A stretch of DNA of 62,086 nt from Chloroflexota bacterium. GTDB taxonomy: Bacteria > Chloroflexota > Anaerolineae > Aggregatilineales > Phototrophicaceae. Positions 44,219 to 53,079 of the stretch are shown here, piece by piece (the first letter of the stretch is position 1; every line of letters starts with the position of its first letter). The DNA is taken from positions 1 to 62,086 of the forward strand of contig JAPPEU010000075.1 of assembly GCA_028875245.1 (NCBI GenBank), given 5' to 3'. Position numbers and translations under genes: made by a program. The notes under the pieces are model-generated. The model was given only the letters and a program-made list of their open reading frames with translations, made no database searches and was not told the origin of the DNA.

Positions 44219-44971
44219 TCACTCGCTCAGCGCTTGCGTCTTCAGGCGGTTCAGCGCTTCGATCCGGTTCTCCAAACGAACGCGATGCCACATCAGCGTG
44301 AGCGGCATGAAGATTAACCAAAGCAACAGGCTTGGTATCAGCGCCATCACCACGCCGCTCGTCGCTTCAAACCCCCCCTGCGCATTCTGCGGGCTCGCGC
44401 CGACGATCACTGGATGGATTGTCTCCGGCACAATGCGGATGATGAAGAGCGTGATCAAGACCGTAACGAAGGCCAGGATGCCATAAACGGACATGAATGC
44501 GCGGCGCCGGTCCAAATCATCAATGCCGGCCCGCAGCATCAGATAGGCGGCGTAGGTCAGGCACATGATGGCCGCCGATGTCAAACGCGGGTCCCAGGTC
44601 CACCAGGTGTTCCAGATAGGACGCGCCCAGATCGAGCCGGTCAGCAGATTGATCAGCGAAAAGGCCAAGCCCACCTCGACGCCGGCCAGCGCGATCCGGT
44701 CCCATTTCTCGCGCCGGCGCGCCAAGTAAATCAGGCCGCCGACAAGGGTCAGACCGAAAGCGGTGAAGGCGCCAAAAAACGAGGGCATGTGAATATAAAA
44801 TATCCGCTGGATCTCGCCCTGGAGAATATCCGTGCCGGCCGCCGCCAGCCCCAGGTATAAGCTCCCGGCGAATCCCAAGGCGGTGATAACGGTCAATATG
44901 CGCAGCAAGCGCGGCTGCGGGCGCCGCTCAATCTGCAAGTCGCTTGCCGCCAGCTTCGGTTTCTCTCCCAT
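44219..44971 (-). CDS. ccmC: Heme exporter/heme-handling protein CcmC
   Basis: A 250-residue CcmC with six membrane helices. The heme-binding tryptophan-rich loop reads TWWTWDPRLTSAA, and His residues flank it (FYIHMPSFF; VPETIHPVIVG). CcmC loads heme onto CcmE at the outer face of the membrane. ATG at 44971 follows GGGGAG; a GTG-type extension to 45004 is possible. Order is ccmA, ccmB, ccmC, then the CcmD-like gene. Confidence 0.95.
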   Translation of the reverse strand: MGEKPKLAASDLQIERRPQPRLLRILTVITALGFAGSLYLGLAAAGTDILQGEIQRIFYIHMPSFFGAFTAFGLTLVGGLIYLARRREKWDRIALAGVEVGLAFSLINLLTGSIWARPIWNTWWTWDPRLTSAAIMCLTYAAYLMLRAGIDDLDRRRAFMSVYGILAFVTVLITLFIIRIVPETIHPVIVGASPQNAQGGFEATSGVVMALIPSLLLWLIFMPLTLMWHRVRLENRIEALNRLKTQALSE

Positions 44972-45076
44972 GCATATCTCCCCGAATCTCGGTAAAACTA
45001 TCAAATTCTACCAATGAAAATCTATAAATTGTAGTTTCGATTCGCGCAAATTTCGCGGCGTCGAATTGACCCGGCG

Positions 45077-45754
45077 TCATTCTTCCACCACATATCTGTA
45101 AAGCAGCAGGCACATCACAAAATAGATCACGGTGATCGCGGCCAGCATGCCCAGCGAACTCTGCCATTCCCGTTCCACAGCGCCGTTGAGCAGCCCCGTC
45201 GTGGCGCGCACGGCCGTCAGCAAGAATGGCAAGACGATTGGCAGCATGGCGATTGGCAGCAAGGCTTCGCGGGCGCGGGTCTGGACTGTCAGCGTCGCCA
45301 GCAGCGTGCCGATGGCGGCGAAGCCGAAGACGCCAATGACCGTCGTCCCGATGACCCAGGCATCCAGCAGATTCTTCCCGTACAGAACGGTCATGAGCGG
45401 CAGCATCACCAAAGCCACGATCGCGGTGAAAAAGAAGTTGCCCAGCAGCTTGCCGAGGTAAATCGCCGAACGGGATACGGGCGCCGCCAACGTCGCGTCT
45501 AGCCCGCCCTGATCGCGCTCCTGCGCCATTCCCCGATTTAATCCCAGTATGCTGGCGAAGATCAGCGTCACCCACAATACGCCGCTGACCGCTTCCTCGC
45601 GCGCCTCCCGATCCAGCTCCAGCGCAAAGCTGAAGACGAGCACGCTCAGCAAGGTGAAGAGCCCCATCAAGCTGACTAGCTCGCGCGCGCGGAATTCGGC
45701 GCGCAAGTCCTTCTTTATGATGGCGGCGACAGAAGTGATAAATGGCGTTTTCAT
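45077..45754 (-). CDS. ccmB: Heme exporter membrane subunit CcmB
   Basis: A 225-residue protein with about six membrane helices. It opens with KKDLRAEFRARELVSLMGLF, the CcmB amphipathic N-terminus. GLDATLAAPVSRSAIYLGK matches the family. With CcmA and CcmC it makes the ABC-type complex that releases holo-CcmE. Its start overlaps the ccmA stop by 4 bp. Confidence 0.95.
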   Translation of the reverse strand: MKTPFITSVAAIIKKDLRAEFRARELVSLMGLFTLLSVLVFSFALELDREAREEAVSGVLWVTLIFASILGLNRGMAQERDQGGLDATLAAPVSRSAIYLGKLLGNFFFTAIVALVMLPLMTVLYGKNLLDAWVIGTTVIGVFGFAAIGTLLATLTVQTRAREALLPIAMLPIVLPFLLTAVRATTGLLNGAVEREWQSSLGMLAAITVIYFVMCLLLYRYVVEE

Positions 45755-46461
45755 GCGCTGGCGGAGCGGTAAATCGCGTTCATATCGCGGCGGCCGATAG
45801 CATCGTCAAAGCTGATTCTACCACGCGACAAGACCAGAGCGCGCTCAGCCGCTTCCGGTATGCGCGTCAGTTGATGGGTGCTCATGATAATCGTGCGCCC
45901 CTCCCCGGTGGCGGCGGCCAGCATCGCGTCGAACAATTCCGCCGCCGCTTGGTCAAGCCCGCTGTATGGCTCGTCCAGCAGCAGGACATCCGGCTGATGC
46001 AGGGTCGCGCGCGCGATGCTCAGGCGCTGTTTCATCCCGCGGGAAAAAGTCCGCGCCAGGCTGTCCGCCCGTTTGAGCAAGCCAAGCTCGCGCAGCAGTT
46101 CTTGGATGCGCCCCTCGCGTTCGGCGCGGCCCATTCCATAGAGCGCGCCGTAAAAGTCCAGGTTTTCGCGCGCAGTCAGGTTCTCATAAAGCAGCGGTTG
46201 ATGCGCCACCAGGCCGATCTGCGCCCGCACCGCCATCGCCTCGCCCGGCATCTCCCAACCACCCACGCGAATCAGGCCGGCCGCCGGTTTGCCCAAGCCG
46301 CTCAGCAGCCGCAGCAATGTCGACTTGCCGCTGCCGTTCGCGCCCAGCAGGACCACAAATTCGCCCCGCCGCACCCTGAAGTTGATGCCCCGCAGGGCCG
46401 GCAAGCTCCCGTAGACCTTGCTCATGCGCTCAACTTCGATGATAACAGGCGCCTCAGTCAT
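45751..46461 (-). CDS. ccmA: Cytochrome c biogenesis ABC ATPase CcmA
   Basis: A 236-residue ABC ATPase. Walker A is LGANGSGKSTLLRLL, the signature motif is in FSRGMKQRLSIAR, and Walker B is VLLLDEPYSGLD. It powers the release of heme-loaded CcmE from CcmC. It starts 6 bp after the cytochrome c lipoprotein gene and overlaps ccmB, so all are one transcript. Confidence 0.95.
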   Translation of the reverse strand: MTEAPVIIEVERMSKVYGSLPALRGINFRVRRGEFVVLLGANGSGKSTLLRLLSGLGKPAAGLIRVGGWEMPGEAMAVRAQIGLVAHQPLLYENLTARENLDFYGALYGMGRAEREGRIQELLRELGLLKRADSLARTFSRGMKQRLSIARATLHQPDVLLLDEPYSGLDQAAAELFDAMLAAATGEGRTIIMSTHQLTRIPEAAERALVLSRGRISFDDAIGRRDMNAIYRSASA

Positions 46462-46467
46462 CGGGTT

Positions 46468-48210
46468 TCACTCGCCGCTCGCCATCAACTCGGCCAGGCG
46501 CGCCTTCAAACCGCGCCGTCGATGGTGATAAAGATCATGGTTGATCCGCCCCTGATCGTGATCCTCCTCCAACCGCGCCAGCTCCGCCACGAGGCGGTCG
46601 ATCTCGCCGGCCGAATCGTCGCCGCGCCGCTTCATCAAGGCGAAAGAAACGAACAGGGCGGCCGCCACAGCTGCCGCGCCGAGCAGCAGAATCGGCAGCG
46701 TTTCGCTGGTGATGATCAGCCCGTCATCGCTGCTGGCCGCGAAAGGATCGCCGCTGATGCCAAAACGCAGCTGCGGGTCGCGCTGCATCTGCAGGTCCGC
46801 TTCATAAACGCGGGCGCCGTCGCCGGTCTCTTTCTGGAGCAGCCCGTCGCCCTCGGCCCGCAGCTCACTCGACAGCGTCACCGTCAGGGCGGCATCCAGT
46901 GGATTGCTGAAGGCTTGCTCGAAAATTTCGGCGTCCGCGTAAGGCAGCCAGTATTCCAGCAGCACGCTGTGACCCTCGCCCGGCATCACCGGCATGGTGT
47001 CGATGACAGAATCCGGCAGCCGCTCCATGTCCTCAATCACGACATAGCGCCCGCCGCCATCGCCGCTCAAGAGGCGCGCGCGCCGCGGGAACTGAATCAG
47101 CAGGGTCGCTTCCCGTCCGTCATCAAAGCCGCGCCCGCTGGTATACAATCGATCCGAACTGTTGCGATAAGTCAGAATCTGCGTGATGGCCAGGCCCGTC
47201 CCCAGGTCGTCCAGCCGCAGCGGCTCAATGAACAGGTCAATGCGCGCCACGCTGAGTACGAAGGGATCATTCGTTTCATCGTAGACCGTGATCCTCAGGG
47301 CGTCGGCGTTTCGGCGCAAATCCGCCGCCGACAGGCGCTGGCTGAAAAGCCGCTCGTCATAGGCGCCCCCCAGCATGTACTCGAGCTTGTCGGCCAGGGG
47401 AATATCGTTGAATTGGAAGCCGCCATCGCCGTCGATGCTCGTTTCGGCGAAGCTGAAGCCTTCATCGCCATTGCCATAGCGCAGTTGGACGGTCGTATCG
47501 CCCGGCAGGACGCCGCCCGCCGTTCCATGAACGACAACTCCGCTGATCTTCCCCGGTTGAGCGGACGCGCCCGCTGTGCTCCGCCCCGCAGCAGACTCCA
47601 GCGAACCCATGCGCGCGTAGGCCACGGCCGCCGCCGCTTCCGCATCGCTCAAGGCCGCGCCGAAGCTTTCAGCGTTCAGCAGCGCGCCATAATCCGCATC
47701 GCTGTAGACCGGCGGGATTTGCGCCGGCAGCGCGCAATCGCCGCATGCTTCCCGCCAGAGCCGCTCGCCCATAGCCAGCAGCGCATCATCATAAGCCAGC
47801 GTATAGGCATAAAGCGCCACATCCCAGCGTTCCGCCTCGCTGAGCGCCCCCTCCCAAGGCGGCATCAAATTCTCAATTTTGCCCTGCGTGATGATCTCAA
47901 ACCATTCCAGTGGCGACTTCGCAGCGACTTGCTCGCGGTCCGTCATATCGAGGGGCCGCTCAACGCTCCCCGCCAGCACCAGGTCGCCCCGTCCGTCGCC
48001 ACTTAAGCCATGGCACTCGACGCAGCGCTCGCCGAAGATGCGCGCCCCGTTATCGATATCAGGCTGCCAGCTGTCTGCGACTGAGACAGCTGCGCGCGCC
48101 GCCGGCTCCATCTCCACCGTGGCGACGATCTGCGGCTCCCCGCCCAAACCGCCGCAGGCAGCCAGCGACAGCAGCATCAATAGTAGAGCAGACCAATTTA
48201 GGCGCTTCAC
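46468..48210 (-). CDS. Cytochrome c lipoprotein with large beta-rich domain
   Basis: A 580-residue lipoprotein with lipobox LAAC19. A class I cytochrome c domain follows: C63-V-E-C-H67, with M116 as likely distal ligand. A second motif at 156-160 reads CGDCA, without the heme-ligating His. Residues of about 210-280 resemble a carboxypeptidase-regulatory/Ig-like domain (GKISGVVVHGTAGG). A further beta-rich part precedes one membrane helix (about 508-528). The cytoplasmic tail is charged and helical. It lies inside the ccm operon, overlapping the CcmI-like gene by 4 bp. Role unknown. Confidence 0.75.
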   Translation of the reverse strand: MKRLNWSALLLMLLSLAACGGLGGEPQIVATVEMEPAARAAVSVADSWQPDIDNGARIFGERCVECHGLSGDGRGDLVLAGSVERPLDMTDREQVAAKSPLEWFEIITQGKIENLMPPWEGALSEAERWDVALYAYTLAYDDALLAMGERLWREACGDCALPAQIPPVYSDADYGALLNAESFGAALSDAEAAAAVAYARMGSLESAAGRSTAGASAQPGKISGVVVHGTAGGVLPGDTTVQLRYGNGDEGFSFAETSIDGDGGFQFNDIPLADKLEYMLGGAYDERLFSQRLSAADLRRNADALRITVYDETNDPFVLSVARIDLFIEPLRLDDLGTGLAITQILTYRNSSDRLYTSGRGFDDGREATLLIQFPRRARLLSGDGGGRYVVIEDMERLPDSVIDTMPVMPGEGHSVLLEYWLPYADAEIFEQAFSNPLDAALTVTLSSELRAEGDGLLQKETGDGARVYEADLQMQRDPQLRFGISGDPFAASSDDGLIITSETLPILLLGAAAVAAALFVSFALMKRRGDDSAGEIDRLVAELARLEEDHDQGRINHDLYHHRRRGLKARLAELMASGE

Positions 48211-48599
48211 GCTGACGCTTCTTCCTCGGCTCGTTCGCGCAATCGGCTCTCGCGATAAGCGGCCACCGCCTCTTCAATCGCCCGCTCAATCCCGTCGGCA
48301 TCGTCTTCAGCGCCTTCAAGCTGATCTAGCGCCCGCAGCAGTCGAATCCCCCGCTGCGCCCAAACTTCGCGCTCCGTCCGGTAATCTTCTTCGTCGATCT
48401 TGCCCGTGCTCCTGTCCTCATCCAGGTCGCGCATGTTAGTCAACACGCGCTCATAATAGCTGAGGACTTGGTCGCGCTGTTCCCGCCGGTTGCTTTCCAT
48501 CGCGCGCTCTCGGCGCGGGGGACGCAGCAGCGGGCGCGCCACAATCGCCAGGGCGATCAAGCTCAAGACCAGCGCAATCAAAATGCCCGGCAAGCTCAT
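48207..48599 (-). CDS. CcmI-like membrane protein
   Basis: A 130-residue protein. One N-terminal membrane helix (residues of about 4-22) is followed by a basic stretch and a long coiled coil (QVLSYYERVLTNMRDLDEDRSTGKIDEEDY region). The helix plus DLDxDRxxGKIxxxDY pattern resembles the N-terminal part of CcmI, which presents apocytochrome to the ligation complex; the TPR domain of full CcmI is missing. It overlaps the genes on both sides by 4 bp. Confidence 0.7.
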   Translation of the reverse strand: MSLPGILIALVLSLIALAIVARPLLRPPRRERAMESNRREQRDQVLSYYERVLTNMRDLDEDRSTGKIDEEDYRTEREVWAQRGIRLLRALDQLEGAEDDADGIERAIEEAVAAYRESRLRERAEEEASA

Positions 48600-49180
48600 C
48601 GCTGTTCCGCCAGCAGCGCTTCAATGTCGTAGCGCGCATTGTCATAGCGAATGCTGCCGATGAAGACGCGGCGCACATGACCCGCGCGGTCGATCAGAAA
48701 ACTCTCCGGTGGCGCTTCGACCCGATACAGATTCGTCACCTTCTCGCCGATGTCCTCGCCATTCGGATACGCGATGCCGAATTCGGCGATGAAATCGAGC
48801 GCCTTCCGCTGTGAACTCTCCAGCATATTCACGCCGATCACCGTGAAGCCCTCCGCCCGATAATCCTGATACAGCGCCTGTAAGTCGGGCGCTTCAGCGC
48901 GGCAGGGCGGGCACCAACTCGCCCAAAAATTGACCAACAGGACTCTCCCGCGATAATCGTTCAGGCGGATGCGCTCGCCAGAAAAAAGCGCCAACTCAAA
49001 ATCGGGCGCGGACCCGCTCATCGGGCGCGTCGCATTCTGGCGCGAAAGCTGCAATGCAAGCACAAGCGTCAGCCCCAGCAAACCGGCCAGCAGCGCCAGC
49101 GACCCCGGGCTCAGCCCGCCGCGTTCCGGCGCGGCCTTGGGACGATGCACGAACTCCAATTGGTCATTCTGACCGGACAT
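48596..49180 (-). CDS. TlpA/ResA/CcmG-like membrane thioredoxin
   Basis: A 194-residue protein with an N-terminal membrane helix (about 26-45) and an extracytoplasmic thioredoxin domain of AhpC/TSA type. The redox motif is WASWCPPCRAEAP. In this operon its job is most likely to keep the CXXCH cysteines of apocytochromes reduced, the CcmG role. The family-typical GVNMLESSQRKALDF region follows. It lies 21 bp after ccmH and overlaps the CcmI-like gene. Confidence 0.93.
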   Translation of the reverse strand: MSGQNDQLEFVHRPKAAPERGGLSPGSLALLAGLLGLTLVLALQLSRQNATRPMSGSAPDFELALFSGERIRLNDYRGRVLLVNFWASWCPPCRAEAPDLQALYQDYRAEGFTVIGVNMLESSQRKALDFIAEFGIAYPNGEDIGEKVTNLYRVEAPPESFLIDRAGHVRRVFIGSIRYDNARYDIEALLAEQR

Positions 49181-49201
49181 GGTCCTGTTTCCCGCGCGCC
49201 C

Positions 49202-49768
49202 TCAACGCCGTCCCCGCAGATCCGCTTCCAGACGCTGCCGATAAGCGTCGTCGCTCATCTCAACGGCGAGGGCGCTTTCTCCCGCCACGCTGAATTTCCG
49301 CCGCGCGCCGAACCGCCGAAATGTGAAAACGCCGACAGCGATGGCCAGCGCCGTCCCCAGCAGCGGCACGATGACGGTCAAGGCGCGCAAAACCGGATCC
49401 TGCGGCACGCCAACGACATTGTCGCCGAAGCGCGCGACAAAGCTGTCGATGACCGCTTGATCGTTCCGCCCCGCTTCCAGTTGCGCGCGGATCTCCGCCT
49501 TCCATTCGACGCAAGCGATCGTCTCGCAATCGTCCAGCGGAATATTCTCGCAAACCGGGCAGTACATCCGCTCCGCCACCCGATTCACATCATTGTCCGT
49601 CACGCTTTCTTCCTGCGCCCGTGCCATAGCTACTACGGCAGCCAACACGATTATCCCAATGATGCCGCCGGTCAAACGCAAGGACTCAACAATCTGAGAA
49701 AGACCTCTGACATTTGCTCCCCCTCCTTGATGCCTCGGGGAGGGGGCCGGGGGGTGGGGTTGGTTCAT
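49202..49768 (-). CDS. ccmH: Cytochrome c biogenesis protein CcmH
   Basis: A 188-residue CcmH with redox motif Y-C-P-V-C-E-N (usually LRCxxCQ) in an extracytoplasmic helical domain, between two membrane helices. It works with the thioredoxin above and CcmF in heme ligation. ATG at 49768 overlaps the ccmF stop (ATGA) and has AAGGTGG upstream. The first 20 or so residues (NQPHPPAPSPRHQGGG) are encoded by a C-rich interspersed repeat, not by conserved ccmH sequence; the functional protein may begin later. A longer ORF to 49831 lies wholly in ccmF. Confidence 0.92.
   Translation of the reverse strand: MNQPHPPAPSPRHQGGGANVRGLSQIVESLRLTGGIIGIIVLAAVVAMARAQEESVTDNDVNRVAERMYCPVCENIPLDDCETIACVEWKAEIRAQLEAGRNDQAVIDSFVARFGDNVVGVPQDPVLRALTVIVPLLGTALAIAVGVFTFRRFGARRKFSVAGESALAVEMSDDAYRQRLEADLRGRR
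49711..49764. repeat. C-rich interspersed repeat inside the ccmH start
   Basis: ctccccctccttgatgcctc continues as ggggagggggccggggggtggg. It is related to 40415-40464 and forms a hairpin. It encodes PHPPAPSP-type residues at the CcmH N-terminus. Confidence 0.65.
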
Positions 49769-51789
49769 TTCGCCACCTTCGGATAGGCCGCGATCACCGT
49801 GCCGATAACCAGCAGAATGCCGCCCCACCACACCAGATTCACCAGCGGATTGACATAGATGCGGAAGGTGGCGCGCTCGCGATCACCGCTCATCAGCAGC
49901 ACATAAAAATCGTTTTCAAGCGTACTGTGCGCGCCCGCGATCTTCATCGGCATTTGCGGATAATCATCAATCCGCGGCCTAAGGCGCGCGATTTCTTCGC
50001 CAGCGCGGTAAACCGTCACCGCCGCGATGTTCATCATCCGGCCATCGACCGCTTGCGCCCGAGTGAAGTCGTCATAACGCAGGCTGTAATCCAGCACATT
50101 TATCGTATCGCCACGGGCAATCGTATGCTGCGTTTCCGTCTGAAATACCGTGCTTGCCACGACGCCGATGCCTATCACCGTCACGCCGAGATGGACGATG
50201 TAGCCGCCATAACGCCGCTGATTGCGCCCGAACAGCGCCCCGACCGCCCGCAGCCAACCCTCGCCTAGTGACCGGCGGCGCGCCCTCGCCCCGCGGTAAA
50301 TCTCGAACAGCGCGACGAATCCGGCGAACAGCGCGACGCCGTAACCAAGAATCGCCACCACAAGGCTCGTCCCGCTAAGCGCGAGCGCCCCAATACTCAT
50401 GGCCGTGAACGCAAGCGGCGCCTTCAGCGCAGCGCCCAGCCGTCGCGCCGAGGTCGCGCCCCAGGCCGAAAGCGGCGCCAGGCCCATCAGCACGTACATG
50501 GCGATAAAAAGCGGCACGACATAAAACTCAAAGGTCTCCGCCCCGATTGTCACTTCCACGCCAAGCAGCAGCTCGGATGTGATCGGCAAGCCGAAGCTGC
50601 CCCAGAATATCGCCAGGAACAGCGCGATGAAGACCACATTGTTCAATACAAACATTGATTCGCGGCTGAGCAGGTTGGCGAATTGATGCTCGTCGCGCAA
50701 TTCCCCCCGCCGCCAACGCCAAAGCAAAGTCGCCAGCGCCACAAAGGTCATAGCGGCCCAGAAGGCCAGCATCGGGAAGCCGACCTGGCTGCGCGCGAAG
50801 CTGTGCACGCTTTCGATGACGCCGCTGCGGGTGGCGAAGGTGCCGAACATCACCGCCGAAAAAGTAGCGATCACCAGCAGCATGTTCCACAGCTTCAACA
50901 TGCCGCGCTTTTCCTGAATCATCACGCTGTGGATGAAGGCCGTGCCCATCAGCCAGGGCAGGAAAGCCGCGTTCTCCACCGGATCCCAACCCCAATAGCC
51001 GCCCCAACCCAGCACATCATAAGCCCAGCGCCCGCCCAGTATCAGCCCGGCGCTCAAGCAAATCCAGGCGATCAAGGACCAGCGCCGCGTCGCCCGGATC
51101 CAGCCCGTCGATAGATCCCCCGACGCCAGCGCCGACATGGCGAATGCGAAGGGTATCGTGAAACCGACGAAACCCAGATAGAGCATCGGCGGATGAATCA
51201 CCATGCCGAAATGCCGCAGCAGCGGATTCAAGCCCTCAGCCCCCGCCCGCAGATTGGCTTCTGACGGCGCGATCGCCCGCGGCGGAATCAATACCGTCGA
51301 AATGACCTGCTCGGCCGGCGGCGCGTCCGGCAATATCCACCAGCGTTCGAAGGGATTCTCCACAAACAGCGACAGACCGAGGAAAAACGCCAGGGTCGCC
51401 ATCATAAAGGCGACCGCATAAGGCATCAGCCGCCGCTCCACCCGCCAGTTCAGCCCGATGGCCGCGCTCGTGAAGGCGCTCATCAGCAGCGACCACAGCA
51501 GCAGCGAACCTTTCTGCGCGCCCCAGAGCGCCGTGAAACGATAGATCGCCGGCGTCTGCGGATCGGTCACGCTATAAACATAGGCGAGTTGATATTGCTC
51601 GGTCATCAGGGCGCTGACAAGGCAGCCGGTCGCCAGCAAAACCGCCGGGAACACCAAGAGCGCGGCATTGCGCCCGCTGAGCATCAACCCGGCCGCCGCC
51701 TTGCGCGCCCCCCAAGCGGAAGCGGCGATTGCGTAAACCGCCAGCGCGAATGCCAACGCCAGCGCCGCCAGTCCAATTTCAGCGGTCAT
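49765..51789 (-). CDS. ccmF: Heme lyase subunit CcmF
   Basis: A 674-residue protein with about 15 membrane helices. The heme-handling loop GWGGYWGWDPVENAAFLPW is diagnostic. His residues for the transmembrane heme and WWD-site heme appear in HFGMVIHPPMLY and FIHSVMIQ. It attaches heme to apocytochromes c. It is separated from ccmE by 286 bp holding a repeat, and overlaps ccmH by 4 bp. Confidence 0.96.
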   Translation of the reverse strand: MTAEIGLAALALAFALAVYAIAASAWGARKAAAGLMLSGRNAALLVFPAVLLATGCLVSALMTEQYQLAYVYSVTDPQTPAIYRFTALWGAQKGSLLLWSLLMSAFTSAAIGLNWRVERRLMPYAVAFMMATLAFFLGLSLFVENPFERWWILPDAPPAEQVISTVLIPPRAIAPSEANLRAGAEGLNPLLRHFGMVIHPPMLYLGFVGFTIPFAFAMSALASGDLSTGWIRATRRWSLIAWICLSAGLILGGRWAYDVLGWGGYWGWDPVENAAFLPWLMGTAFIHSVMIQEKRGMLKLWNMLLVIATFSAVMFGTFATRSGVIESVHSFARSQVGFPMLAFWAAMTFVALATLLWRWRRGELRDEHQFANLLSRESMFVLNNVVFIALFLAIFWGSFGLPITSELLLGVEVTIGAETFEFYVVPLFIAMYVLMGLAPLSAWGATSARRLGAALKAPLAFTAMSIGALALSGTSLVVAILGYGVALFAGFVALFEIYRGARARRRSLGEGWLRAVGALFGRNQRRYGGYIVHLGVTVIGIGVVASTVFQTETQHTIARGDTINVLDYSLRYDDFTRAQAVDGRMMNIAAVTVYRAGEEIARLRPRIDDYPQMPMKIAGAHSTLENDFYVLLMSGDRERATFRIYVNPLVNLVWWGGILLVIGTVIAAYPKVAK

Positions 51790-51822
51790 GGCTCAAGCCG
51801 GATGTGGTAACAATTGCCGGTC

Positions 51823-52073
51823 GTCCCATTAGCGAAGTCTGTGCCGTTTTTATTTCACCACGGAGGACACAGAGAGGTCTGTTTGCTTCGCAAAGTTCGC
51901 ATGCAATCGGGACTTAGCGCCTCCGCGGGCATCTTCAAATGCTGAATCACGAACCGCCGCAAATGTCAGACATTGGTCTTCGACGCCTCTGTGTTCTCTG
52001 TGTTTCCTCTTTTCCTCTGTGGTAAAACTATGTCTGATTCCGCACATCGCGCGATACTCAACAAACTGTCCAG
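51823..52073. repeat. CACAGAG-rich inverted-repeat element, copy 3 (inverted)
   Basis: tttcaccacggaggacacag (51852 on) faces cctctgtggtaaaac (ending about 52028). The outer right sequence ccgcacatcgcgcgatactc followed by aacaaactg matches the left flank of copy 1 in reverse complement. So this is the same element in the opposite orientation, in the ccmE-ccmF gap. Confidence 0.75.
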
Positions 52074-52075
52074 GC

Positions 52076-52606
52076 CTACTGATGTTCCGGTATGCGGCTC
52101 AAGCCTTCGGGGGCGGTGCTCTCTTCAAAACGGCTCGGGCATTTCAGCAGCAATTCTGTCGCCGCAAAAACCCCGTCCCGCCCCAGCGCGCCGGTCAAGA
52201 TCGCCTGCGCCTCATGCTGCAGCAAATCAGGAATCGCCGCGTCTTCCACCACAATCTTCAAGCGCCGCGCGTTCTTGTCGAGCAGGGCCTCGCGCAGGGC
52301 GGTTGCCAGGTCCTCATACTCATTCGGGATATTGACGATCTCGAAACGGATGATCGCCCGTTCGCTGTCGTAGTCGATGCTCTCGCCATCAACCGCGCCG
52401 GCAATGCGGACCGTGCGCCCTTGATACGCCGCATCGGAGAGCAGCTCGTCCACCGTGATGAAATAACGAGCGCCCTGCAGCGTGCCCGAGATCAGCAAGA
52501 TCAGCACGGCGACCAAAATTATGAGGCCGGCGGCGATGAACTTCACCCGCTCGGAACGCTTCCTTTTCTGCGCTCCCTTTGGCTTTGCCCAGCTGACGTC
52601 CGTCAT
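52076..52606 (-). CDS. ccmE: Cytochrome c maturation heme chaperone CcmE, Cys type
   Basis: A 176-residue heme chaperone. A basic N-terminus and one membrane helix (about 22-40) lead to an OB-fold domain with TVDELLSDAAYQGRTVRIAG. The covalent heme residue is normally His in proteobacteria; here the equivalent segment reads LLLKC156PSRF. Cys-type CcmE with CxxxY is known from archaea and Desulfovibrio; in this one the Tyr position is Phe160. A proline-poor charged tail ends the protein. It is the first ccm gene in transcription order. Confidence 0.92.
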   Translation of the reverse strand: MTDVSWAKPKGAQKRKRSERVKFIAAGLIILVAVLILLISGTLQGARYFITVDELLSDAAYQGRTVRIAGAVDGESIDYDSERAIIRFEIVNIPNEYEDLATALREALLDKNARRLKIVVEDAAIPDLLQHEAQAILTGALGRDGVFAATELLLKCPSRFEESTAPEGLSRIPEHQ

Positions 52607-52626
52607 GTTTTGCCCGGTCCCGATTC

Positions 52627-53079
52627 CTATCCTCTAACTCCGATTATAGCGGAATTGTGATTTCTGTCACGATGACTTCTTCGGTCCCCCCGCCGGCCCT
52701 CAGCGACCGCGGCCCTTATGCCGACTCTCGCGGATCGAGCAAGGCCAACAATGCCGACCAGGATCAGCAGCAGCATGGCGAAGCTATGAACCGCAATGCC
52801 GCCGGGATGAAAACCGCCGTGATCAGCATGTAAGCGCGGGTCTTGCTGTATGGCCTCTGCACATGCCGTTCGCCACAAAGGCGCAGCCGCCGCTGTCAAC
52901 CGGCGCTTCCGCTCAAGCCGCGCTGATGCCCAGGATGCTGATCAAAATGAAGAAGAGCGGCCCGACCACCGCCGGCGCCCATATCAAGGCGTTGACCGCC
53001 TCCGGGCTCAGCGGGCCGCTATCGAGCAAGACCGTGCGATCCAGATGAAAATAGGCGCTGCGGACCTGTGCTGGCGCGC
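52627..53079 (-). pseudogene. Possible remnants of small membrane-protein genes
   Basis: This interval has no intact conventional gene. Directly after the stop at 53080, another frame reads SAYFHLDRTVLL and then a membrane-like GPLFFILISILGISAA with no good start codon. Further on, a TTG-initiated ORF (52899 to 52627) contains HSFAMLLLILVGIVGLA. Both carry a plausible membrane helix but lack convincing starts and ribosome sites. Frameshifted or decayed accessory subunits are possible; a sequencing error is not excluded. Confidence 0.35.
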
